Shown: positions 42,274-52,221 of the stretch, piece after piece
Layout of the letters: each line of letters opens with the position of its first letter
Numbering within the stretch: position 1 is the first letter of the stretch
Assembly: GCA_040755415.1 (NCBI GenBank)
Contig: JBFMAZ010000013.1
Span: 1-64,000, forward strand
DNA length: 64,000 nt
Source of the DNA: QYQD01 sp040755415
Lineage (GTDB): Bacteria > Desulfobacterota > QYQD01
Reading direction: 5' to 3'
Position numbers and translations under genes: made by a program
The notes under the pieces: model-generated
Databases searched by the model: none
The model's input: the letters and a program-made list of their open reading frames with translations, nothing else
Told to the model about the DNA's origin: nothing

Positions 42274-43692
42274 TTACTCCGAAAGGACTGTTTTGATGGC
42301 TTCGACAATATGTGGAATTTCTTCCGTGCTCACTGTGCGCATGTCTATGATAAATTGATCGTTTTCAATACGGCCGATGACCGGGCGAGGAAGGCTTCGC
42401 ATCCTGGCCTCCAGTTCTGTGACGGAAAATCCCCTTGGCCTGACGGCTACGGCCCGGCTGGGCAATTTCTGAAGCGGCAGTGCCCCCCCGCCTACCTGGG
42501 AATCAACATCTATAACCTGCAACGAAAGATGCTCCACGGCTATCTTTGTCAGGCGGCGGTAAAGCTGCAATGCCTTTCGGTTGATTTCAGAGATGGGCAT
42601 GGTCAATAAATGTAGTGTAGGTATCTGCTTGACGGCCTCTTCCTCGTCAAGGTACAACCTTAACGTGGCCTCCAGGCTGGCCAGAGTTAACTTGTCGATT
42701 CTTAGCGCCCTATTCAGGGGATTACTTCGGATCTGTCTGACAAATTTATCCCGGCCCAGGATGATACCGGCCTGGGGCCCTCCCAGTAATTTGTCCCCGC
42801 TAAAGGTCACTATATCTGCCCCGGCCTGGAGCGCTTCCTGGACGGTGGGCTCTTTAAGCAGCCCGTAGCGGGAAAGATCGGCAAAACATCCGCTCCCCAA
42901 GTCCTCCACCACTGGAAGACCATGTCTTTTACCCAGCGCCACCATATCCGCTAATGGAACCTCAGAAGTAAAGCCCAATATGTGGAAGTTGCTGGTATGG
43001 ACCTTCATTAGAAAGGCCGTACTCTCAGTTATAGCCCGTTCATAATCTGTCAAATGGGTTCGGTTGGTCGTGCCCACCTCCACCAGTTGTGCCCCGCTCC
43101 TGGCCATTATATCCGGGATGCGGAAGGATCCCCCAATTTCTACCAACTGCCCGCGGGAGACAATAACCTCTTTGCCCCTGGCCAGGGTATCAAGTACCAG
43201 GAGCACGGCCGCCGCGTTATTATTGACGACGAGAGCGGCCTCGGCGCCGGTCAACCGGCGGAGTATCTCTTCCACATGCACATACCGGCTGCCGCGCTGC
43301 CCGGCAGACAGGTCAAATTCGAGGTTTGAGTAGCCGGCAGCGACGGTGTTCATCTGGTCAACCGCTGCGTCCGCTAATAATGACCGGCCGAGGTTGGTGT
43401 GGATGACCACTCCCGTGGCGTTTATAAGTGGGCGGAGACTGGGCCGGCCAGCCTGACTTAAAAATTCCTTTAACGATTCCGTGATATTGTCCAGAGAGGT
43501 ATCCACGTGGGATGCCTGACTATTTGCGGCCAGGATTTGGCCGCGGATTTTTTCCAATACCTGGCGGATGACGGATACCACCAGGCGGCGGGGATATTTT
43601 TCAAGTAATGATTGTGTCTCTGAAAGAGATAATATTTCATCTACCGGAGGGATGCTTCGTAGCAGGTTATTGGTATCTTCCCTGGATGGCAT
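42274..43692 (-). CDS. selA: L-seryl-tRNA(Sec) selenium transferase
   Basis: PLP enzyme converting seryl-tRNA(Sec) to selenocysteinyl-tRNA(Sec). 472 residues: IPPVDEILS at the N-terminus, NATGVVIHTNLGRSLL, VNNNAAAVLLVL, ENLGSG-type VVEDLGSGCF and the PLP lysine in SGDKLLGGPQAG (about residue 295). The RADK-like segment reads LRIDKLT. It implies that the organism makes selenoproteins. selB, selC and selD are not in this window. Confidence 0.97.
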   Translation of the reverse strand: MPSREDTNNLLRSIPPVDEILSLSETQSLLEKYPRRLVVSVIRQVLEKIRGQILAANSQASHVDTSLDNITESLKEFLSQAGRPSLRPLINATGVVIHTNLGRSLLADAAVDQMNTVAAGYSNLEFDLSAGQRGSRYVHVEEILRRLTGAEAALVVNNNAAAVLLVLDTLARGKEVIVSRGQLVEIGGSFRIPDIMARSGAQLVEVGTTNRTHLTDYERAITESTAFLMKVHTSNFHILGFTSEVPLADMVALGKRHGLPVVEDLGSGCFADLSRYGLLKEPTVQEALQAGADIVTFSGDKLLGGPQAGIILGRDKFVRQIRSNPLNRALRIDKLTLASLEATLRLYLDEEEAVKQIPTLHLLTMPISEINRKALQLYRRLTKIAVEHLSLQVIDVDSQVGGGALPLQKLPSRAVAVRPRGFSVTELEARMRSLPRPVIGRIENDQFIIDMRTVSTEEIPHIVEAIKTVLSE

Positions 43693-43713
43693 GTTTTAAC
43701 TAGGCGTAACTCC

Positions 43714-44445
43714 TTAGCCCTTAGAAACAGTCATTGATCCCGAACGTTCCGATTGCTGTTCAAGTTGGCCGACCTTATTAACATAAGAGCTTATACGGTC
43801 TCTATCTTCGGTTTTCAGACCTATAAATTGTAGTCCAGCCATTACTATCTTTTTATCTCCTTCCGTCCCCAGGCTTGACCATACCACCTGGCAATCCGTT
43901 TCAATAGGAAGGCTTTCGCCCGGAAGATTGAAGCGTACTGCACATCTCGCCCCCACAGACACCGGGTCATCAACTCTTACCAGTAAGCCGCCTCCTCCTA
44001 TATTGACGGCATAAGCCTTGGCGAAATCCCGGCCGGATTTGAATTGAATGTCCAGGGTCTTCGCTGCACGTTGATCCTGGCGGCCGGAAAATGCGCTAAT
44101 TCTAGCAGTCGTTTCACGCAGACGTTTTACCAAGGCCCTGAATACCATGCGCATATCCTGCGACAGTTTATTATATTCATGGTCCAGGAGATCACGGTCC
44201 ACGATACCTAGGGAGACGTTACCCCTGGCTATGGCCGAGGCGGAGCGCGGCGTTTTATCGACAAAACTCATTTCTCCAAAGACGTCGCCTTCTTTTAGGG
44301 TCTCTACGATAACCTTTTGCCCCCGGCAATATTTTGAGATTTCAACCTGGCCAGATAAGATCACATAGATCCAATCTCCGTAACTTCCCTCTTTAAATAT
44401 ATAGTCTCCGTCTTTAAACTGCATTTCATTCACAATGGAAAGCAT
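43714..44445 (-). CDS. Cyclic-nucleotide-binding plus PilZ domain protein
   Basis: About 243 residues from ATG 44445. Residues about 5-120 form a cNMP-binding domain (FKDGDYIFKEGSYGDWIYVI, LKEGDVFGEMSFVDKTPRSA, the phosphate-cassette region). Residues about 135-235 form a PilZ-like domain with NIGGGGLLVRV and FNLPGESLPIETDCQVVW; the N-terminal RxxxR of c-di-GMP binders is not obvious. No DNA-binding domain. It heads the run with selA and the degenerate-GGDEF protein. A nucleotide second-messenger sensor is likely. Confidence 0.85.
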   Translation of the reverse strand: MLSIVNEMQFKDGDYIFKEGSYGDWIYVILSGQVEISKYCRGQKVIVETLKEGDVFGEMSFVDKTPRSASAIARGNVSLGIVDRDLLDHEYNKLSQDMRMVFRALVKRLRETTARISAFSGRQDQRAAKTLDIQFKSGRDFAKAYAVNIGGGGLLVRVDDPVSVGARCAVRFNLPGESLPIETDCQVVWSSLGTEGDKKIVMAGLQFIGLKTEDRDRISSYVNKVGQLEQQSERSGSMTVSKG

Positions 44446-44484
44446 GGGCTTCTTTTGCTCCTTGAGGGTTAAAGACCAAAGCAC

Positions 44485-44823
44485 CTATCCTTAACGTAAA
44501 AGATTATTTAGTAGCCCTATAAATGGGAATATTTCTTTGTTGAATTGGTACGTTACTCATTTTACATAGGTATGTCAAGATGTTATCACTTTTATGAGTG
44601 CCGGAAGGCATAATCTATCCCTCAAGACCTTAGTATTATTGAAGACATGCAAGAAGTGCCGGAGGGATAACCTATGGCCTGAATTTCGTGTTACGGTTTA
44701 TATGCTGTAGAATTTGGTCGTAAATTCTGCTAGGATGTGACGGTGAGATCCGCCTCCGGCGGCATGGGACACGGCCTGGGTAACGCGCTGCAAGGCATAT
44801 TAACCATAAGGAATTGTTTGACA
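44485..44823. other. Intergenic region with imperfect repeat
   Basis: No gene seen. GTGCCGGAAGGCATAATCTA (about 44596) and GTGCCGGAGGGATAACCTAT (about 44657) are imperfect copies. Parts of them, CTATCCCTC and GAGGGATAACC, can also pair as an inverted repeat. Promoters for the divergent cNMP-PilZ and mod genes must lie here. Confidence 0.4.
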
Positions 44824-45415
44824 ATGGACAACGGCAGGATTCGCAAAAGAGATTCGGCAAGGCTGGTGTGGGATAGTAAGCCCCGCCGTGCGCCGAATCC
44901 CAAAGATATAGAGTTTCAGACCGCAGAGGTGGTCATCCTCAACCCTGTACATAGAGGACAGCTCCCTTTATCATTTAAAGACGGAATCTTGGGTGAGGCG
45001 GACATTGACAAGCAGAAGATGAACCGGCTCATCTGGGGTGACAACCTCCTGGCTATGCAGGCCCTGTTGGCCCAGGGATATGAAGGGAAGATAAACCTTA
45101 TCTATATCGACCCGCCCTTTGACTCCAAGGCTGATTATTCCCACAAAATGACCATTCCCACTAATCCCTCTGGGAGAGGGCAGGGTGAGGGTCTTGAATT
45201 CACCAAAGAACCCTCGGTCATAGAGCGTCTCGCCTACAAAGACACCTGGGCCGGAGGCACGGACTCTTACCTTGATATGCTCTATCCCAGATTGCAGTTG
45301 ATGAAAAGGCTGCTGGCAGAGGATGGGAGTATATATGTGCATACAGATTGGCATGTAGGGCATTATGTGAAGGTGCTGATGGATGAGGTGTTTGGGAAGG
45401 AAAATTTTATTAGCG

Positions 45416-45577
45416 GTAACACGTTAGCTGTTTGAAAAGAGCTAGTCGTCCAGAAAACGGCGCCTCGAAAATCCCCCTTAATCCCCCTTTTTCAAAGGGG
45501 GAAATGTTTCTCCTCCCTTTGGAAAAGGGAGGTTGGGAGGGATTTTAAAATACTTTTTCAAACAGCTAAACTGATAC
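45416..45577. mobile_element. MITE family A, copy 3, inside mod (162 bp)
   Basis: Starts GTAACACGTTAGCTG and ends CAGCTAAACTGATAC. Almost identical to copy 2. The 8-bp duplication TATTAGCG is at 45408-45415 and 45578-45585. Terminal repeats of about 23 bp share AGCTGTTTGAAAA with a few mismatches outside it. The near-identity with copy 2 argues for recent movement. Confidence 0.97.
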
Positions 45578-46538
45578 TATTAGCGAAATAGTATGGAAAC
45601 GAACTGGCGCGAGGTCGATGTCAAAATATATTAATGCGATTCATGACGCAATTTACATTTATGCAAGAAATATCAACAAAATGCTGTGGAACGGATATGT
45701 TACTGACTTTTCTGATGAGTATAAAAAGCGTTATTACAGGAATAAGGATGAACGTGGTAGATATTTTCAAGATACCTCTTTGATAGCTCCGGGCGAAGGA
45801 TATTTATATGAGTGGAAAGGTATTGCAAAGCGCTGGAGATACAAAAAAGAAAAGATGGAGGAATTAGAAAAAGAAGGGAGACTTATCTATACAAATAAAG
45901 GGGGTGCCAGATATAAAAGATATTTAGATGAAATGCCCGGAGTTGCTCCTCAAGATATATGGTTAGACATCCCGCCTGTAAACTCACAGGCTTTAGAAGA
46001 TACTAATTTTGACACCCAAAAACCCGAAGCCCTCCTCGAACGCATCATCAAAGCATCTTCCAATGAGGGCGATCTTGTCGCTGACTTTTTTAGCGGCTCA
46101 GGCACAGCACTTGCTGTTGCGGAAAAACTTAACCGTCGCTGGATTGGCTGCGAGCTTGGGAAGGTGGGCATACAGGTCACCCGCGCAAGGCTTGTAGAAC
46201 AGCAGGCCAGGCCCTTCCTTATTGAGAACATAGGCAACTATCAAAGGGAGATGATCTATCTCACCGGCGGCAGGATTTATGAGATGCAGCATCTCATCCT
46301 CAAGCTTTACGGCGCAACTCCCCGTGATAAATTAAGCGGACTTGGGATAAGAAAGGGTGAAGACGGCATAGAGGAGCTGGTTTATGTTGGTTACCCGGAC
46401 CGGCCGGTTACCGCAAGCAAGGCGGAGGAACTGGCCATCCAGGCGCAAAAACTAGACGGCAGGGGCTATAAGAGACTCATAATCCTGGGCTGGGATTATG
46501 AATACAACTATCATCAGGCGCTTGAATCAAGAAAGAAG

Positions 46539-46586
46539 GCAATCCCCCCTCACCCCCCTTTACCAAAGGGGGTAAGGGGGGATTTT
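46539..46586. repeat. C/G palindrome inside the mod coding sequence
   Basis: AATCCCCCCTCACCCCCCTT and AAGGGGGTAAGGGGGATTTT encode IPPHPPLPKGVRGDF on the plus strand. It is the same unit as the two inside the gene at 39880-42267. Confidence 0.8.
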
Positions 46587-47170
46587 GTTGAGGTTATAAG
46601 CCGGGACATCCCGCCGGATATATACGATTATTTAAAAAAGGCAAGGACAGAGGAAGACATCGAAGCCCTTTCAGACAAGGTTACCTTCTATGAAAGGCCA
46701 TACCTGAAGATGGATGAACCAAGGATAAGCGATTTAAAAGACGGCAAGGTTGAGATTAGCCTGTCCATGAAACGCTACGTCCTAATGGACATTCCCATAA
46801 GCCAGACCTCCAAGAAAGGGCAGGAAGACTATGCCGCCCTGATGAAGATAGCAAAGGATAATTTTGCGGTGCTTATCGACTACTGGGCGGTTGACTGGGA
46901 CTATGACGGTTTTACCTTCAAGAGCCAGTGGCGGGCATTCCGGGGCAACGGCAAAAAGGCCAGGACCGTTACCACCGAGGCAAAGGAGATTTTGGAAAAG
47001 AAAAGACGCATGATTGCTGTGAGGGTGGTGGATATATTCGGGAATGATGCCGGGGCTACGGTTGATTTACAATCCTGAAATAAGCAAGGGGATTATTGCA
47101 TGATTTATGCGTAATCTGCAATAAGGGCCGATGTTATTGCAATATTCATCAATAAGCAAAAGAGGCTGGT

Positions 47171-48343
47171 GTGAACCCAAAGGATTTTAAAAGTTCACCG
47201 TCAGGTGAGTGTATAAAGACTTTAAGAGACTATTGGGCGTTCATTCCTCATCCATTACCCCCTTTAATCAATTATAACAAGGGCCTAATTCGCCTGCTCT
47301 CCGAGGCGGACCGGTTGCTGGGAGAATTATCGGGAACAGGTAGATTATTGCCTAATCCTTACCTCCTCATTGCGCCATACAGCCGTCGTGAAGCGGTGTC
47401 AAGTTCAAGGATAGAAGGGACTCAGGCCTCTCTTAGTGATCTATTTTTCTTTGAAGCCGCAGAATTTGAGGAACCCAAAGTACCTGATGTCCGGGAAGTG
47501 CGTAATTATGTTCGAGCCATGGAATATGGGGTCGAGCGGCTAAAAGATCTGCCGGTTTCGGTAAGGCTAATTAAAGAGATACATAAAATTCTAATGAAGA
47601 ATGTAAGAGGTGAGCACGCCACCCCTGGAGAACTCCGATGTAGCCAAAACTGGATAGGCCCACCGGGATGTACTCTTAACGAAGCTAAGTACGTTCCCCC
47701 GCCTGTTGAAGAAATGCACCAGGCATTAAGTAAGTGGGAAAAATATCTTCATTCAAGTGCTGATGAGCCTCCATTGATTCAGTGTGCCTTGTTACACTAC
47801 CAGTTCGAAGCAATCCATCCTTTTCTTGACGGCAATGGCCGTATTGGGAGACTTTTAATAACCTTTTTTCTTCTTGAAAAAGGATGCCTGACCCAACCTT
47901 TGCTTTATCTATCGGCATTTTTTGATAAATTCAGAGAGGAATATTATTCCAAGCTTCTTGCCGTAAGCCAAAAAGGAGATTGGCGGGGTTGGATTGAATT
48001 CTTTTTGCGCGGCGTAGCAAATCAAGCAAATGATGCTATAGCAGATGCAAAAAAAATCCTTGAACTACATGCTGAATATCAAAAAGTCCTCAAGAGAACT
48101 AAAAAGGTTCCTGAATCTGCCCATCGGTTAATAGATGAGCTTTTTGTAAATCCTGTTATTTCGATCTCCCATTTGAGCAAAAAATGGAATATTTCGTTTA
48201 ATTCTATAAAAACAGGCGTGTCAAGACTTATTGCAGTTGGCATTCTTCGTGAAGCCACAGAAAGAAAAAGACACAGACTTTTTATTGCCCCTAGATTAAT
48301 GGAACTTTTGACGGCTACGGATAAAAGGGAAACAGTAAAATAG
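47171..48343 (+). CDS. fic: Fic family protein in the Type III R-M locus
   Basis: 390 residues from GTG 47171. Fic core motif HPFLDGNGRIGR (216-227). The inhibitory-helix signature S78-xxx-E82-G83 is N-terminal (class II), so the enzyme should be auto-inhibited. A winged-helix-like C-terminus (SISHLSKKWNISFNSIKTGV) suggests DNA or protein binding. It would transfer AMP or another nucleotide to a target that cannot be named. It lies between mod and res and ends 1 bp before res. Confidence 0.93.
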   Translation: MNPKDFKSSPSGECIKTLRDYWAFIPHPLPPLINYNKGLIRLLSEADRLLGELSGTGRLLPNPYLLIAPYSRREAVSSSRIEGTQASLSDLFFFEAAEFEEPKVPDVREVRNYVRAMEYGVERLKDLPVSVRLIKEIHKILMKNVRGEHATPGELRCSQNWIGPPGCTLNEAKYVPPPVEEMHQALSKWEKYLHSSADEPPLIQCALLHYQFEAIHPFLDGNGRIGRLLITFFLLEKGCLTQPLLYLSAFFDKFREEYYSKLLAVSQKGDWRGWIEFFLRGVANQANDAIADAKKILELHAEYQKVLKRTKKVPESAHRLIDELFVNPVISISHLSKKWNISFNSIKTGVSRLIAVGILREATERKRHRLFIAPRLMELLTATDKRETVK

Positions 48344-48344
48344 G

Positions 48345-51170
48345 ATGGCCAAGAAAAAGAATCAAGAGGCATTTTCTCAGTTATATCTCGCTAATGCCCT
48401 AGAAGGCGAGGTTCAGGCATGGGTAGAACAGGGCTGGTCTGGGGTTACTCAGACCACCCTGGAGCTTTTCAATTACTGGTTCAAAAGGGATGAAGATGCC
48501 ACGGAAAGGTTTCACCCCTGCCAGCAGAGGGCCATTGAGACCGTCGTATATTGCCATGAAATCCTTCAAGCCAAGACCCTGCCGGAAGTATTTGAGAGGG
48601 TAGCCCCGGAGGCTATTTATCAACACCTTCCATTGAAACAGGAAGTGGAGACCATCCCCTTCCCTAAGTATGCCTTGAAGATGGCAACCGGATCCGGGAA
48701 GACATGGGTGCTGGCTGCCCTCCTTGTCTGGCAATATTTCAATAAGCTTAAGGATGAGCGTCCTGGAAGTTATTCTTACCGTTTTCTGGTTGTGACCCCT
48801 GGGCATGAGGTCTTAAACAGGCTTCTTGATTCCTTTAAAGGGAAAAGGGACTTAAAGACAGACAATAGATTGCCTGAGACATCGGATTATAAACGCCCTC
48901 TGTTTATGCCCGAAGGGTCACTCTGGCGTGAAAGATTTCATCTGGATATCCTTGAGCCTGATGATGTTAAGCCTAACACAACACCACCTGACGGTCCCTT
49001 TGTCTTTATAACCAACTGGCAGCAGTTCAGGCTTAAGTCCTCTGTATCCAGTTTATGGGATCAATTCACAGGCGCTGATGTTGAGGAAATGCCGAGAGGT
49101 GAGGTAATAGCCGATTTTCTCTCTGAGTATCCTGACCTTGTGATAATGAATGATGAGGCCCACCATGTGCATGGGAAGAAGTCTGCAAAAGGTGAAGAAC
49201 TTGTCTGGCGGCAGTTTATGAATGTGCTTTATGCGAGGTTGAAGGAAAACCACAAAAAAGAACCGGGCGTATTTTTACAGATTGATTACTCAGCCACCCC
49301 ATTTTATGGAAGCGCAGAAAAAAGGGAATATTTCCCGCATATTATCTATAACTACGACCTGTTAAGCGCCATGCAGGACATGTTGGTAAAACAGCTTTTC
49401 CTTGAGCAACGACAGGCTATTGCCGGGGAATCTTTAGAAGAACTCGACTTTAGGGCTGAAAGATATGAGGCAGAAGGCGGCCATAAGAGGGGTGAAATAA
49501 AGGCCCTCTCAGCAGGACAGAAATTGTTGCTTGATATCGGCAGGAAAAAACTTGAACAACTTGCTGTTGAATTTAAAAAGAAGGGCATAACCAAAAAGCC
49601 CGTTATGATGGTCCTGTGTGAAGACACAACGGTTGCCGACCTTACAGCCGAGCATTTCGCGAGACTTACGGATGAAAACGGTCAGTATTACGATGGCACC
49701 AGGGCCCTCGTTATCCATTCCGACCTCCCTGGTAAGGAAATTGAAACAGCGAGAAAGAATCTCGACAGAATAGATATAGATGATGATCCGCTAAGGATTG
49801 TCATTTCTGTTCTGATGCTCAGAGAAGGTTTTGATAAAAACAATATATGCGTTACCGTAGTCCTCAGGGCAACAGAGGCTGACTTATTGCTTGAGCAAAT
49901 AGTCGGCAGAGGCTTGCGGCTGATGTTTCCGTCTTATGAATATCCGGAATTACAGGACGCAAAAGCAAAGGCTTATCACCAAATAAAAAGAAAGAAAAAT
50001 CCCTCCAACTCCTTTGATTTTCTTTTTGTCGTAGAGCATCCGAGATTTATAGAGTTTTATAATAAGCTTAGAGAGCAGGGATATGTATTCGGAGTGGGCG
50101 ATACGAGTAAAGAGACATCAACCGGCGATATTATCCCTGTCGATGCCGTAACAGAGAGGATTCCTCTTTTTGATATCGCCTGGCCCATACAGGTCTTTGA
50201 CGAAGGAAAGATGCCCGAACTTTCGCAGATTGATATTAAAAGCCTTCCTAAGTACCGGGTTGACTTTAATCAACTAAAAAAATACCTCTCAAAGCTCATT
50301 ATCCAGGAAACTCACGTGCAAACCGGCGCAAAGACAAGGGCCTGGAAATTGGACAATGAGTACTTTGACTACTCATTTTTCTTAAGACAGGCATCAAAGG
50401 CCGTGGCTACGAGGGGAAAGACATCGATTCTTTCAGCAAAACAGGCGCAGATTGCCGAGACCATTGATGAGTATGTGTCAGAATATTGTTTTGGCAAACC
50501 CATAGATTTCTCCTCTCCGGAAAACTATCCGGTTCTCAACTATCAGCCTGTCTTCGACCATGTTGTCGAAGCGGCGAGCAACTCTATTATCAAACTCATC
50601 GAAGGCCATAAATTTGAAGTTAAGAAGGGTACATGGGGAAGACTATGCGATGTCCCGCGCATTATGGTAAGAGAAAGTAAATCGGTTGATACCGAAAGAA
50701 GCATTTACCCTAAAAACGGCTATCAACCAAAAGGTGGGGGATTTGAAAGAGATTTTATGCGGGAGGCGCTCAACAACTCCGCCGATGTGCTTGCCTTTGC
50801 AAAGTTGGATAGACGGCATAAACTTAAAATTACCTATAGAGATGAGACAGGTATATTGAGAAATTACGAGGTTGACTTTATAGTTAAGGCACCGGACAAA
50901 ATATACCTTGTTGAAACAAAGGCGGACAAAGATATTGATAACCCTAATGTCGCCGTCAAGGTGCAGGCTGCTACCGCCTGGTGTGAGCAGGCGTCATTGG
51001 TGCCGCCACCGGAAGGTATGAACCAACCCCAACAATGGGAATATCTTATTCTTTCCGAAAGCCTGTATAAAAGTAATAGGGGACTTTCGTTTGAAGCGCT
51101 TGTGCCTTTCTGTAAAGGGCTTAGGGATAATATTATTGCCAGGGCAAAAAGCCAACTATTTTTGTTCTAA
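48345..51170 (+). CDS. res: Type III restriction enzyme, helicase/nuclease subunit
   Basis: 941 residues, intact. SF2 motor: Walker A ATGSGKT (114-120), DEAH 270-273, the motif III-like DYSATPFYGS, and motif VI in EQIVGRGLRLM. The C-terminal PD-(D/E)XK nuclease has D844, E857 and K859 (VDFIVKAPDKIYLVETK). Type III Res needs Mod to find and cut sites, so the broken mod should silence it. ATG 48345 directly follows fic. Confidence 0.95.
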   Translation: MAKKKNQEAFSQLYLANALEGEVQAWVEQGWSGVTQTTLELFNYWFKRDEDATERFHPCQQRAIETVVYCHEILQAKTLPEVFERVAPEAIYQHLPLKQEVETIPFPKYALKMATGSGKTWVLAALLVWQYFNKLKDERPGSYSYRFLVVTPGHEVLNRLLDSFKGKRDLKTDNRLPETSDYKRPLFMPEGSLWRERFHLDILEPDDVKPNTTPPDGPFVFITNWQQFRLKSSVSSLWDQFTGADVEEMPRGEVIADFLSEYPDLVIMNDEAHHVHGKKSAKGEELVWRQFMNVLYARLKENHKKEPGVFLQIDYSATPFYGSAEKREYFPHIIYNYDLLSAMQDMLVKQLFLEQRQAIAGESLEELDFRAERYEAEGGHKRGEIKALSAGQKLLLDIGRKKLEQLAVEFKKKGITKKPVMMVLCEDTTVADLTAEHFARLTDENGQYYDGTRALVIHSDLPGKEIETARKNLDRIDIDDDPLRIVISVLMLREGFDKNNICVTVVLRATEADLLLEQIVGRGLRLMFPSYEYPELQDAKAKAYHQIKRKKNPSNSFDFLFVVEHPRFIEFYNKLREQGYVFGVGDTSKETSTGDIIPVDAVTERIPLFDIAWPIQVFDEGKMPELSQIDIKSLPKYRVDFNQLKKYLSKLIIQETHVQTGAKTRAWKLDNEYFDYSFFLRQASKAVATRGKTSILSAKQAQIAETIDEYVSEYCFGKPIDFSSPENYPVLNYQPVFDHVVEAASNSIIKLIEGHKFEVKKGTWGRLCDVPRIMVRESKSVDTERSIYPKNGYQPKGGGFERDFMREALNNSADVLAFAKLDRRHKLKITYRDETGILRNYEVDFIVKAPDKIYLVETKADKDIDNPNVAVKVQAATAWCEQASLVPPPEGMNQPQQWEYLILSESLYKSNRGLSFEALVPFCKGLRDNIIARAKSQLFLF

Positions 51171-51239
51171 GTAAACACACAGAAGAAAGCGGCCCCTCCA
51201 CCGTTAAATCAATCTCATAATCATGAGCCTAAGAAAGGC

Positions 51240-52037
51240 ATGCAAACAACAATGAACAATTTGATTCGTAAGATTCAGATAAATGTCCCTTTTGTCCTCC
51301 TCAAGAATAAATACCTGCCCATCATATTAAAGAACCGTATCAATCCAGAGATCGGCATAGATTGCCGGGCCCTGGATGAATTTTCCCTGGATCAGTTTAC
51401 AGAGATAGCACACCTCCTGCGTCAGGAAGACCTTTCGGTTACCCTGCACGCCCCTTTTATGGATATGGTACCGGGTTCGCCCGATCTACTTATGCGAAAA
51501 GCGACTATAAAGCGGCTACGGCAGGCATTTGAATTACTGCCGGTATTTGAGCCGCTCAGTATAATCTGCCACACTGGCTTTAACAGCCAAAGCTATCAAA
51601 ATCAAGTCGATTCCTGGCTGGAAAGGAGTGTTGAGTCCTGGTTACCTTTGACAGAGCTGGCCCAGAGTGCGGGAACAAAGGTGATGCTGGAAAACGTTTA
51701 TGAGGAAAATCCAGACCTCCACGTAGCCCTACTCTCAAGGCTTAATTCACCCTGCGCTGGCTTTTGCTTTGATTTAGGGCACTGGCATGTGTTTGGCCGT
51801 ACGGATATTGGCGAGTGGCTGGGAAAACTGAGGCCTTATCTGGGACAGCTTCACCTGCATGACAATTTAGGGGATACCGATTCCCATCTAGCCCTCGGGC
51901 GTGGCAATATAGATTTCAGATCAGTTTTTTCCTGCCTGAAGAATTGCTCCCCTAAGCCGATAATTACCCTTGAACCCCATCGTGAGGAAGATGTTTTTAA
52001 GAGTGTAGAGGCCCTTAGCACCCTGTGGCCTTGGTGA
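51240..52037 (+). CDS. Sugar-phosphate isomerase/epimerase-like TIM barrel
   Basis: 265 residues of the xylose-isomerase-like superfamily. Metal-site candidates appear in TLHAPFMD, IICHTGF, VMLENVYEENPD, CFDLGHWHVFG, LHLHDNLGD and ITLEPHRE. It is shorter than, and not closely similar to, the TIM barrel at 3627. It precedes alr by 185 bp. Substrate unknown. Confidence 0.8.
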   Translation: MQTTMNNLIRKIQINVPFVLLKNKYLPIILKNRINPEIGIDCRALDEFSLDQFTEIAHLLRQEDLSVTLHAPFMDMVPGSPDLLMRKATIKRLRQAFELLPVFEPLSIICHTGFNSQSYQNQVDSWLERSVESWLPLTELAQSAGTKVMLENVYEENPDLHVALLSRLNSPCAGFCFDLGHWHVFGRTDIGEWLGKLRPYLGQLHLHDNLGDTDSHLALGRGNIDFRSVFSCLKNCSPKPIITLEPHREEDVFKSVEALSTLWPW

Positions 52038-52221
52038 GAAAGGAACCCCGATGTGGTCCCCCCCTGCTTCAGCAAATTTCGCTCAGGAACATCGGATTCC
52101 ATAAAAAATGGGAGAAAACCGGAGCCATAAAGCCCTTGTAACACGAGATGCAATCTGGTAAGTTACGCAAGATTCGAAACTTATTTCTATGGGGCGATAG
52201 CCCGGGCTTGTTCTGCATAAA

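Larger units (their letters stand above)
44824..47078 (+). pseudogene. mod: Type III DNA methyltransferase (mod), disrupted by a MITE
   Basis: Adenine-specific beta-class methyltransferase and specificity subunit. The 5' part (ATG 44824 to 45415) holds DPPFDS (residues 96-101). The 3' part holds the SAM-binding FFSGSGTALAVAEKL and WIGCELG. A 162-bp MITE plus an 8-bp duplication (170 bp, not divisible by three) separates them, and the 5' frame stops inside the element at 45433. Deleting 170 bp fuses ENFISEIVWKRTGAR, a normal motif of this family, and gives a 694-residue ORF. The 3' part has an internal ATG at 45618 but lacks DPPF. Two repeat-derived peptides are also in frame (NPSGRGQGEG and IPPHPPLPKGVRGDF). 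Activity is probably lost. Confidence 0.95.

Noticed and set aside
45433..45435. In-frame TGA in mod as a selenocysteine codon, given selA nearby
   Set aside because: The TGA lies inside the MITE, the flanking 8-bp duplication explains the break, and no SECIS-like hairpin or Cys-aligned position is present.
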